Assembly: GCF_958298935.1 (NCBI RefSeq) | Contig: NC_084941.1 | Coordinates: forward strand, 12,498,001 to 12,562,000 | Length of the DNA stretch: 64,000 nt | Direction of reading: 5' to 3' | Source of the DNA: Phragmites australis | Taxonomy: Eukaryota; Streptophyta; Magnoliopsida; Poales; Poaceae | Part shown: piece after piece, positions 1 through 9,259 of the stretch | Layout of the letters: each line of letters opens with the position of its first letter | How positions within the stretch are numbered: the first letter of the stretch is position 1 | The notes under the pieces: generated by a model | Database searches by the model: none | Seen by the model: only the letters and a program-made list of their open reading frames with translations | Told to the model about the DNA's origin: nothing | Made by a program: the position numbers and the translations under genes

Positions 1-1323
1 TCGATGCTAAAAAACTGGGTACTCTACATAGTTACTTGGTAGAGACTCTATGCCAACTTGAAATGTGCTTCCCTCCATCCTTTTTCGATATCATGGTACA
101 CCTCTTGGTTCACATCGTGAATGAGATAATTGCGCTCGGCCCCGTATTCTTGCATCATATGTATGCATTTGAGCGGTACATGGGCATTCTCAAGGGCTAT
201 GTACGGAATTGTGCTCACCTAGAGGGTTCCATGATCGAGGGCTACAATACTGAGGAAGTCGTTGAGTGTTGCATCGATTAGATAAAAGATTCTAATCCGA
301 TTGGTGTACCTGTATCTCGACATGAGGGGAAGTTGTCTGGGAGAGGGACCAAAGGAAAGAAAAGATTCATCGATCATGACTACAAAGCGGTGGAAGAAGC
401 ACATTTCACCATCTTGTAGCAGCTCCAGTTAGTGGCATCGTACGTCGAGCAACACCTGGATAAGCTCCACACAAAAAATCAAGGGCTCTCGTATGATTGG
501 ATCTTGAAAGAGCATAAGTGTCGCTTCACCACATGGTTCAAGAACTAAAACCTTCCGGATGGTGAATCTGTAGATAATTTTTTTTTGAAAATGTTGGCTT
601 GTGGCCCATCAAGTTTTGTTACGTCATGGCAAGCGTATGACATTAATGGATACACGTTTTATACCAAAGCAAAAGACAAGAAGAGCACGACCCAAAATAG
701 CAGCGTTCGAACAGAAGTCTATGACACAACAGGGGAAAAGGTCACCTACTATGGGTTCATAGATGAAATCTGGGAACTTAACTATGGAGTGAATATGCAG
801 ATCCTCGTCATTCGGTGCAAATGGGTCAAACACCCAAATGGCATGGCGGTGGAAAACTACGGGTTCACAACTATCGACCTCAGCCTTATAGGGCACAAAG
901 ATGACCCGTGGGTACTCGTTGATCACGTCGCACATGTTTTCTAATAATCGACCCCGCGAATGAAAAGAAGCACATAGTTGTTGCTGAAAAATAAAGAATT
1001 ATCAGAGTCGAGAATGACGTCGCACATGTTTTCTAATAATCAACCCCGCGAATGAAAAGAAGCACATAGTTGTTGCCGGAAAATAAAGAATTATCAGAGT
1101 CGAGAATGTGGATGATAAGGAAGAATACAATCAGTTCGATGACGTGCCACCTTTCGGAGATCTAGAAAAGATCAAACTTGTAGAAGCAACCCTAAATAGA
1201 TCTGTGATGCCCTACATGCGCCTTGATGATGTAAGGAAAATAGTTCTAAGGCAAATAGTGCGATGTTATGTAACTTATGAAAATTTTACTGTTTCTAAAA
1301 ATGTCATTGTGGGCCTCTTTTGA
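1..1323 (+). pseudogene. TNP2 transposase of element A, C-terminal part (DUF4218 and DUF4216)
   Basis: Broken 3' part of a CACTA TNP2/TNPD transposase. Positions 36-281 encode the DUF4218 region (CFPPSFFDIMVHLLVHIVNE, then the YMGILKGYVRN block). Positions 585-944 encode DUF4216 (ENYGFTTIDLSLIGHKDDPW). The tail at 1108-1323 ends in the family block SVMPYMRLD. Stops at 279, 417 and 546 and a 92-bp tandem duplication at 925-1108 break the frame. Homologous parts of copies B and C lie inverted at 9260-10430 and 19713-20880, which confirms the assignment. The catalytic Transposase_21 part would lie to the left of the window. Confidence 0.9.
925..1108 (+). repeat. 92-bp tandem duplication within DUF4216 coding sequence
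   Basis: Units at 925-1016 and 1017-1108 both begin acgtcgcacatg and end gagtcgagaatg, with only a few differences. The length is not a multiple of 3, so the duplication shifts the reading frame. Copies B and C have a single unit. Confidence 0.93.
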
Positions 1324-1495
1324 CCAAACAAGTTGATGTTTTGCGTTATTCTACTCGAAATGTATCCACAGTCAAGGACTTTGTATGCAATATGTAAGAT
1401 TATGCTTTAATTTATTTCAAGGGTATGTATGGAGTAAATAATATGCTTTAGGGCATGTATTAACTTGTTGTTTTGCCAAAAATAAAAAAAATTAG

Positions 1496-1534
1496 TTTCA
1501 CAGGCAGTTGACTTACGTCAACCGCCTGTGAAAA
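1496..1534. repeat. CACTA-family palindromic hairpin, internal
   Basis: The arms caggcagttgac and gtcaaccgcctg flank ttac. The same palindrome lies at the equivalent place, between TNP2 and the second gene, in copy B (about 8990-9030) and copy C (about 19368-19402). It resembles the subterminal repeats at the element ends. Confidence 0.75.
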
Positions 1535-1575
1535 TGATTATATATATATATATATATAACTCGCCGAGGCTCCTG

Positions 1576-1862
1576 AACCCTATCTCTTTGAAGAAGTTTG
1601 GCTGCGCGCCGTCAGGCTGCCCTCTTCCCTCGCTGTGCTCCTCCCCGACTCTGGCCACGTGCTCTCCTCGTCTCCGGCCGCCTTTGCTGTCTCCCTGACG
1701 CCGCAGTCCCCCCGCCGCCGCTCTCCTCATCTGCGACGAAGAGGCGCATCCACGCGACGCCGCCGCCCCCGGCGAGGAGGTTCCACCCGCGATGCCTCGC
1801 CGCGCTCCTCCTGACTCCGGCTGCATCCCCCCCCCCCCCCGACGATAACCACAGCTGAAGCA
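1576..1862 (+). pseudogene. First exon of the second CACTA gene, element A, start codon lost
   Basis: GC-rich stretch homologous to 8681-8952 (copy B) and, more distantly, to 18929-19319 (copy C). In B it reads MTKFGRAPSG and in C MMKFARAV from the first ATG. Here the same place reads KKFGCAPSG with TTG where the ATG should be. A splice donor (cag|gtaagt-like, about 1861-1868) follows in all copies. A run of C (about 1827-1839) disturbs the frame. The product would be a proline/arginine-rich N-terminus of the second CACTA protein; assignment as an exon is inferred from conservation of start, frame and donor. Confidence 0.55.
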
Positions 1863-1880
1863 GTAAGTGGTGAGTCGCTC

Positions 1881-2008
1881 CATCCCCCTCCCAGCCACGC
1901 CATCGTAGCCGGTGCTCCGGCCGGCCGTGTGATGCCTTCCTCTCCATCCCCCTCCCGGCCGCGCCGTCGTAGCCGGTGCTTCGGCTGGCCGTGTGATGCC
2001 TTCCTCTC
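1881..2008 (+). repeat. 64-bp tandem duplication after the exon-1 donor
   Basis: Two units (1881-1944, 1945-2008), each starting catccccctccc and ending gatgccttcctct. They are not part of any recognisable coding frame. Confidence 0.85.
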
Positions 2009-3109
2009 TTTGTGATGCCAGCCATCGTGCGGTTGAGATGTAGGTTGAATGGATTTCACTGAAATTATTGGCCATCGTGCCATTGAGCTGCATGTTCTGT
2101 GGTAGTCGAAGAAACTTACAATATGCATGAAATTTGAACGGTGACAGAGCAGCTGACCTCTTTTTACAACAAATTAAATGGAACAAGTACACAGTGCATA
2201 TTACAAACTTGGATTACATAGAAGCCAGCCCCAATTTGATGTAAATAAACCAACATACGAGAGTGGCCAACTCTAGACATGTAAAAGAAGTTGTACAGCA
2301 TTGGTACCTCATGTATAAAGCAAAGAATGGAAAGGAAAATAAATGAGTGCACAAGGATTCTTATTTCAGTCCTATTTCTTCTATGCATAACTTTGTAGCA
2401 ATCAATAAAAAAAATACAACCTTTACTCTTTGCTACATATACATTGATTATAAAAGGGGGCATATCTCATTTTGGGAAGAGATATTTAAGCAGTTGTATT
2501 CTAGCAGCCAGATCTATAAGTGAGATTGTTCTCAAGTTCATGGGCAAATTAGAATAATGAAGCATTTCAATTCGTGGGCAATAGCTAGCTAGCTAGTCAA
2601 TCATTTCAGTTCATGGGCAAATTAAGATTTCAGGGAGCATTTCAGTAGTCAGGTTGCAACCGGGTGCTGGATGTAAAAAAGATAAAGCATGCTCATTAGA
2701 CAGAGCAGTAGAGCATGCACACAGTATATGTCAAAAATCCCTAGTAATGACTTGGTTAACCTATTTGCCATCAAACCAATAACCAACAGTACATTTCATT
2801 ATACCAAACTTGTTGTTCGTACTACCTTGCTCAAACCATTTCATTTTGTAGAGCATATTTTGAGTTTATCATCTTGCTTGTTTTCACAAATATAACAGTA
2901 GGAGACTTACCATTGAAATTCATAAAAGAATAAATTGAAAGTTATTTGAGATATCAGATACATGCGATGTATTACCATTGTTGGAGGCAAATCATGTCAA
3001 GATATTGATCAAGACAAAGAACCAAGTGTTGTTGCGTGGTCAACTCTCTTTGAATATGAAAGCAGAACATGTTCCCTACATGGCCTATTGCCAATGAACA
3101 TTGCAAAAA
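2009..3109. other. Probable intron of element A, nothing recognised
   Basis: AT-rich sequence with short ORFs only, between the GC-rich first exon and the second-gene body. I recognise no captured gene or repeat here. Confidence 0.5.
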
Positions 3110-3302
3110 ATGTAGACTAAGAAAAGCGAAATAGTTAGTTTAATTAAGTATGGCTCAATAATAATGCCACTTGATTCCTTTTCTTTCCTATACGAAAAGT
3201 TTAAAACACATACATTGATTTCTTTTCCTTCCTCTAAAGTAATATTATTGCATCTTTCTATGTAACAATAATCCAGTTGTTGAGTAAGTACCATGGAGCC
3301 TA
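3110..3302. repeat. Intron segment of CACTA family, inverted copy at 6503-6700
   Basis: This stretch matches the reverse complement of 6503-6700 closely (shared blocks such as cactTGATTCCTTTTCTTTCC and gagcctaaga). It marks the last part of the intron before the second-gene exons, and shows that the sequence right of element A's terminus belongs to a relative in opposite orientation. Confidence 0.85.
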
Positions 3303-3305
3303 AGA

Positions 3306-6070
3306 TGCCGCTCCCAATAAAGGGCGCCTCGGCACAAAGGCCGCTCCCAATAAAGGGCGCCCCGGCACAAAGGCTGCTCCGAATAGAGGGCGCCCCGCAC
3401 AGAGGCCGCTCCCAATAGAGGACGCCCCGACACAAGATGGAGCGGATGCAAGCGGGAGGTTAGATAGGAGCGCAAGCTCGCATCAGCTGTCCTCCTCCAA
3501 CAATAGTGAAAGCTTGGGCTCGTATCACAGCCCGAACCTTGTTTTGTGCGATCGGGAGATCCAAGGTCGGGAAAGTGACAATGACTATGATCCCGCCGAA
3601 GAGGTATTTAGTTAAGTCAATGAATTTTATACTTCTTAAATGGAGGAATATTTTCTGTTCATGTCAACTCTCCTTTTTTTTCCTCTAGAGGGTGAGGGTG
3701 CAAAGATCTTCACGTCGATCATCTGCACCACAATATTCTGCGCCACAACCCACCGCTACCTCTGTGCCCGAAACTTCGGGTCCCTCTAGGCCTACACTAA
3801 AACGAAGAAGGGGTGAGCGTAGCAGAAACAAGTTGCCGTCCGATATTTATACAATAACATAGGTCGGTGTTGAAAGGGAACCTGTTGCACTTTGTGAGGC
3901 CTGCGCCAAATTCTGCAACAGTTGCGGATTTCTTGTCAAGGAGTACGTCCCAATCACTATAACTGATTGGCGGTTGCTGCCGAATGAGACGAAGGAGTTA
4001 CTATGGGCAACATTACAGAGAACCATCCGATTCCCCTCGGGAACAGAGGAAGCCGCCAAACAGAATGCATTGAAAACTATGGGAAACAGAGATATCCTGT
4101 GGATGATATCACAGAGGCTACCCCCTGCATGCTACATGTTCCAATCGGCAAGGGAGACTTCACTGTTGAGGCTGCCACGGGCCAGGCCATTCCAGGTCGT
4201 ATGTTTCACAATCAAGACATTCTGGCCGGTTACACCAGGGTACAAGTGGACTCAGTATAGCCGCTTTTCATGAAGTACAAGCTAGACATCAGGACACCTG
4301 AGGGTATCGAGCTTCTCAATGAGGCTGTTGGCAACTTCATTCTGTGGCCCAGACGGGATATCATCTTCAGCTGTCAGAAGTCACAATCGCCAACGTCACT
4401 GCCGCCCTCGCGCCCAGCATCTCTACCTCAGGCACCTCCAGCCCAGAGCTGAGCCTCTCCACCTCAGGCACCTCCGCCCCAGGGTCAAGCCTCTCTGCCT
4501 CAGGCACCTTCACCCCTGCGCCCAATATCTCCGCCTCAGGCATATTCACATCATGCTTCACCGTTTATGACTCAGGCACCTCCGCCTCCACAACATTCAC
4601 CTGAGCATCGGAGAGTTCCTGTCATGGTTACCTCTCAGATGGATTTCTTGCCTACACTGGATGTTTCTGAGAAATATGAGCATGGCAAGCCATTTTTACT
4701 ATCGTTTCAACTCAAAGAAGGTCCATGGGAGATGAGGAAATTCCACGAATGGTACTTGAGGGCATGTCGCACGGGGTTCTCCATAATAACTGTTTCTGTC
4801 CCCGCTAACATTTATCTAAGCGGAGACTCCTATCTCATGGTGGATTTTAAGGACATGCACGCTTTGTTCCGCTGTGACAAACTCGACATCAATCTCATAA
4901 GCGCTTGGTGCCTATAAGTGCCTACAATATACCCTTATGTTCATATATCTACCAATGTATGCTATAGAAGCTAATGACTAGTGACTTGTTCTGTAGGATG
5001 CAATTTAACGATGCGGAAAAGTTGAAGGCACCCGTCGGATTCATTAATCCTCAACGAATTTCCCAGCCTAACATGGTTGTGAACTTGAGGACTGATGATC
5101 CCTAGATTAAGGGGAAGAGTAACAAGGAGAAATCAAGGGTCATAAGAGAAATGACCAAAACATGTAGGCTTGAAATGTCAACCTATATAGGAAGAGCTAT
5201 GCTAGAAATACAGGAGAAGGACTACATTTTGGCTCCCTACAACTTTAAGTAAGTGTGATACATCATGAACCTAACATAAGTATTCCACTTAATTGATCGA
5301 TCAAGAATCTAACATAAGTATTCATGTAGCGACCACTATATCTGTATAATACTGATGCCAAAGTCGAGCAAAATTGTGGTCCTTGACTCAGCCGATCTTC
5401 AACAAAAATCCTACAAAGATTTCATTAACGTTATACAGAGGTAAAGGAAATCTCCATACATAAAATTCATATAAATCATTTATAAATTGATATAAATCAT
5501 TTATGAATTGATAATTACTTATTGGCATTCGAATAGGGCCTTCAAGTGGTACGTAATGAAAGGTGGGATACACGATACAAACAAGTCGGATACGATGACG
5601 GTCCGTACACACTTTCTAGTAATAACACACTTCTAATACTTGTATCTCACTATTTATGACAAAGAGTCTTATTGAACTAACGAATACGTTGTGTTTCTAT
5701 TTGTAGTACCACAAGCAAGGTTTCAATAGCGTTCATTGTGGATACTATGTTTGCCAATTTCTTAAGGTAAACGGGAGGTACACAACGAACCCTAAGGACG
5801 TAAGTCATCATTGCGCCTGCACATTTTTATTTGGTTATGTTTCCATTGTCAGTAGTGTTTTAACTCTTTTACTTGTGTTTCCGGCCACGGATGATCCAAT
5901 GTACCAACCAATCTCTCACAGACGAAGATATCCAAAACGTCCAACGTGACATGTGCCGATTTATTATGCACAAAGTCATCCACAAGAGTGGCAGATTCTT
6001 TGATCACGGAGACGAATTAGCTAGCCATCCGAGGCTTTGTGAGTGGGAGAGAAAAGACTTAGCAATATAG
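3306..6070 (+). pseudogene. Second CACTA gene of element A: Transposase_24-like plus Ulp1 (C48) protease domain
   Basis: Multi-exon, broken gene. 3306-3440 is a tandem array encoding degenerate units around PIKGAPAQRPL. Then come a Ser-rich stretch, the Transposase_24 start (VPITITDWRLLPNETKELLW near 3950-4010), and a deletion that removes the rest of that domain. A block with ATPCMLHVPIGKGDF and GYTRVQVDSV follows, then a QAPPP-rich linker (4370-4600) and a C-terminal domain ending LISAWCL (4914). Later exons carry a Ulp1-like fold: His in SDHYICIILMP (5325-5360), VLDSAD, then [18 protein letters not shown] (5705-5765) with the expected Gln and Cys, and a last exon to the stop at 6068-6070. 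Stops and frameshifts make it non-functional. Confidence 0.85.
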
Positions 6071-6219
6071 GCTTGTGATGTGGTAAATATTATTGTACTT
6101 GTGTTAAATATTGAATTTTGTGAAATCTTTGATGATGTTGAAATCTGTATTGAAACTGTGTGAAATCTGGAGGGAATAAAATATATGCTTTTTTTTAAAG
6201 AAAGACATAACATAGGAGA

Positions 6220-6499
6220 GGTTCTCTTACAGAACTGTCTGTGGAAATCTTTATATCTATAGACGGCAGCTATAGAGGGCCGACAGGCGGTTAGCTTAAG
6301 GAACCGCATGTGAAAATAGATTTCCACAGACGGTTAACTTAAGGAACCGTCTGTGACATGAAAATGGATTTCCACATGTGGTCTGTTTTGTGCCTATAAA
6401 AATTGTTCATTTCCACAGGCCTTCGATCCCAGGCGTGTGCGCTAAACGCCTGTGAAAAGGTGTTACCACCCGCCTGTGATGACATTTTGTGTAGTAGTG
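6220..6499 (+). repeat. Subterminal hairpin repeats and 3' terminus of element A
   Basis: Several inverted motifs of the form caggcggtt...aaccgcctg (for example 6285-6305, 6325-6355, 6415-6475) lead up to the end cattttgtgtagtagtg (6483-6499). Arrays of this kind near CACTA ends are known binding sites for the element's own DNA-binding protein. Confidence 0.85.
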
Positions 6500-6502
6500 C
6501 CT

Positions 6503-6943
6503 CTTAGGCTCCATTGTACTTACTCGATAACTGGATTATTGTTACATAGAAAGATACAATAATATTACTTCAGAGGAACAAAAATGAATCAATGTATGTG
6601 TTTTAAACTTTTCGTATAGGAAAGAAAAGGAATCAAGTGGCATTATTATTGAGCCGTGCTTAATTGAACTAACCATTTCGTTTATTTTAGTCTATATTTT
6701 TTGAAACAAATTGTTGATAAATTCTGATGACATTTTGACATTTCCATGTTGACTATATAAACCGCCTGGAAAAATAGAGATATTTTCACAGGCGGTTTAC
6801 ATAAGGAATCGCCTGTGAAAATTAGTTTTCATATGCGATCCACAGCCACACGGAGCCGCAGCCACTTTCTCAGACGGTTGGTCCTACGAACCGTCTGTAG
6901 AAATAAAACCTAGGTGTCTCGAAAAATAGCTTTTGTACTAGTG
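6503..6943 (-). mobile_element. 5' fragment of CACTA element D, host of element A's insertion
   Basis: Minus-oriented. The right end, gtactagtg at 6935-6943, is a CACTA terminus; 6703-6943 matches the 5' end of element B (12,240-12,426), including the cacggagccgcagccactttctcagacggttgg block. 6503-6700 is family intron sequence (inverted copy of 3110-3302). D therefore looks like an internally deleted copy joining the 5' end to the intron, cut by element A. The possible 3-bp target duplication starts at 6944. Confidence 0.75.
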
Positions 6944-6946
6944 TAA

Positions 6947-7795
6947 TCCTTCAACTACCTTCAATTAATAACAAGATCTATATGGTCATAAGTTTCTTGT
7001 GGTCTTTTGTTCTTTTAATCTAAAGCTAGAGATCAATATTTTCCCTTCATGTGAGTGTAACGGAAAACTACAATGAATGCGAGACTTCTATCCCATTGGG
7101 GATTTGATACCCTTATCAAGAAGGTTTGCTTTTTTTTTTTTTGTCTAGTTAACTTTGTTTCCTCAGAATGTTCCCATCCATCTGCAGAAATGAAGCATCT
7201 GACCCAAAAAAATCAGTAAGAATTAGGCAAATAATGCTCCTTTTGTCAGTCAATAAAAAGATTTAATATCGAAAATTTTATATATATGATGAGAGATATA
7301 AAATTTCTTGCTCGATCTTTCAATAATATATAGACAGCTAGCACTACCGCTTGTTGACAACTAAATATACGGAGAGCTTCTAATGCTCCATGCAATCTCG
7401 AGTACAGTAATATTTGTGTAAAATGATCACAAACAGTGTGTTAGAAAACACTATAAAAATAAATTAATACAACTGTCTAGTTTAACTGGATGGTCCCCTG
7501 AGTTTTGAATGTGTTCAGTTGAATCGAGGTCCATATGGCTTGCAATGAATTAACCGAGAAGATTTCAGATCAAAATCAAAGTGGAACTTGTTACAGTTTT
7601 TCTTGAGCTCTTGATGCTATTATCATCGTTTGGCTTTAGTAATCACAGTGTGGTGAAATTAGTGATGGAAAACAGCCCATACCTTTTTGGCCTAAAGCAA
7701 GAGATTAGAAAACTATAACTTTGTTGCAGTTCAGTTATCTGATTATATCAGTTTTAGCAGTTTATTCTTTGCTGATTTATTTGCAAACCTTGCAG
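6947..7795. other. AT-rich intron-like sequence left of the PRP19 exon
   Basis: No coding or repeat signal recognised. It may include captured PRP19 intron sequence. Confidence 0.4.
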
Positions 7796-7870
7796 ACTGT
7801 TCGCATTTGGCAAGGGAGCGAGGATGGAAACTATAACTGCATCCATACATTGAAGGATCATACTGCTGAG
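7796..7870 (+). pseudogene. Captured exon of a PRP19-like WD40 gene
   Basis: A 75-bp, 25-codon open exon framed by an acceptor (cttgcag, ends 7795) and a donor (gttagt, from 7871). It encodes a WD40 blade starting TVRIWQGSEDGNYN and ending LKDHTAE. I recognise this as resembling plant PRP19/MAC3, the E3 ubiquitin ligase of the spliceosome-associated NineTeen complex. No neighbouring PRP19 exon could be found, so only one exon with some flanking intron was taken up. It lies antisense to element B, in the intron of B's second gene. The family match is from memory and was not searched. Confidence 0.65.
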
Positions 7871-8545
7871 GTTAGTATTTTGGTGGATCTTGCTTCTGCA
7901 ATGGTGCTTGATCCTACAATTTTCCTGTCTTTAGAAGTATGGTTTGCGCTGATAGCGTGTAACCTGCTCTATGCATGGATTCATCATTCCTTTCTAATTG
8001 CATTCAGATTGACATTGCTGTAAATGTGGCAATGTTTACAAATTTCTATTGTATTGATTGAATGCCTTCTGGGTTTGAGGTAACAATCAATGGTCCGAGA
8101 TGGAAGTTTGTAAGTTATAATTTGCTACATATTTTCTGATGGCTAACTCTGATATGCTACATATTTTCGACCATCCAGTTTTTTTTTATTGTTTCACTTT
8201 AGCTGTTTTGGCTAATTCGTGTAATCACATAAAATATTTTGTATAGTTTAACTGCTAAATTTTGCTATAATATTCATACTTCGACTGAAATCTGAATGTG
8301 CAATGTGGTCTGAAATATGCTAAAATTCATGAAACATTCTAACCAAGCTAGAGGTCCTTAGATGCAATGAAACCTCATTGGTGTTTCCCTTTACAAAATC
8401 AAGATCACAAGCAGACAGTAGCTAGCACCTATCTCACTTTCGATCCACGGAGTGAATGCGTCTGTGTACTGTATGAACAACACAGATGATACATATATGA
8501 ATACATGCTTGCATCTGAGCCTCATCGACACTACTGCCATGGAAT
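7871..8545. other. AT-rich sequence right of the PRP19 exon
   Basis: No second WD40 exon is visible. The short ORF reading through the donor is not considered coding. Confidence 0.4.
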
Positions 8546-8680
8546 AACAATGGCACGATGGTTGGCATCACAACGGCACGACGGCCGGCATCACAAAGAG
8601 AGGAAGGGCATCACACGGCCGGCTGGAGCACAGGCTACGACGGCGCGGCCGGGAGGGGGACGGAGCGACTCACCACTTAC

Positions 8681-8952
8681 GGCTTCGGCGGTAGTCGTCG
8701 TCGGGACGGGGGGATGCAGTCGGAGTCGGGAGGAGCGCGGTGAGGCTTCGCAGGTGGAACCTCCTCGTTAGGGGCGGCGGCGTCGTGGGGAGGCGCCTCT
8801 TCGTCGTAGATGAGGAGAGCAGCGGTGGGGGGACGGTGGCGTCGGGGAGACGGCGAAGGCGGCCAGAGTCGAGGAGAGCACGTGGCCGGAGTCGGGGAGG
8901 AGCGCGGCGAGGGAAGAGGGCAGCCTGACGGCGCACGGCCAAACTTCGTCAA
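8681..8952 (-). pseudogene. First exon of the second CACTA gene, element B
   Basis: Open from ATG at 8952 (MTKFGRAPSGCPLPS), Pro/Arg/Ser-rich, ending at a donor GTAAGT (reverse complement of 8675-8680). It matches 1576-1862 of element A, where the ATG is lost, and shares the M-x-K-F-x-R-A start with copy C at 19,319. The remaining exons of this gene are not present next to it. Function unknown; possibly the N-terminus of the element's DNA-binding protein. Confidence 0.55.
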
Positions 8953-9259
8953 AGAGATAGGGTTTCAGGGGCCTCGGCGGGTTTTAATTTCCACAGGCAA
9001 TTGACGTAAGCAACCGCCTGTGAAAATGATTTTTTTTTGGCAAAACACCAACTTGTTAATACATGCCCTAAAGAATATTATTTACTCCACACATGCCCTT
9101 GAAATAAATTAAAGCATAATCTTACATATTGCATACAAAGTCCTTGACTGTGGATACATTTCGAGTAGAATAACGCAAAACATCAACTTGTTTGGTCAAA
9201 AGAGGCACACAATGACATTTTCAGAAACAGTAAATTTTCATAAGTTACATAACATCACA

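Larger units (their letters stand above)
1..6499 (+). mobile_element. CACTA (En/Spm) element A, 5' end outside window
   Basis: Plus-oriented CACTA DNA transposon. Seen in order: the end of a TNP2-type transposase gene (1-1323), a GC-rich first exon of the second gene (about 1576-1862), a long intron, decayed Transposase_24 and Ulp1-like exons (3306-6070), a block of hairpin-forming subterminal repeats, and a terminus whose reverse complement reads CACTACTACACAAAATG (6483-6499). The 3 bases after the end (cct, 6500-6502) should be one copy of the 3-bp target duplication; the other lies outside the window. Flanking 6503-6943 is itself part of a related element, so A inserted into a relative. 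Confidence 0.88.

Noticed and set aside
1518..2192. 224-codon ORF on the minus strand
   Set aside because: Opposite strand of the GC-rich CACTA first exon and its 64-bp duplication; no conserved start in the other copies.
3306..3440. Short regular repeats that could suggest a CRISPR-like array
   Set aside because: No unique spacers; the units are a tandem coding repeat with a counterpart in element C, in a plant genome.
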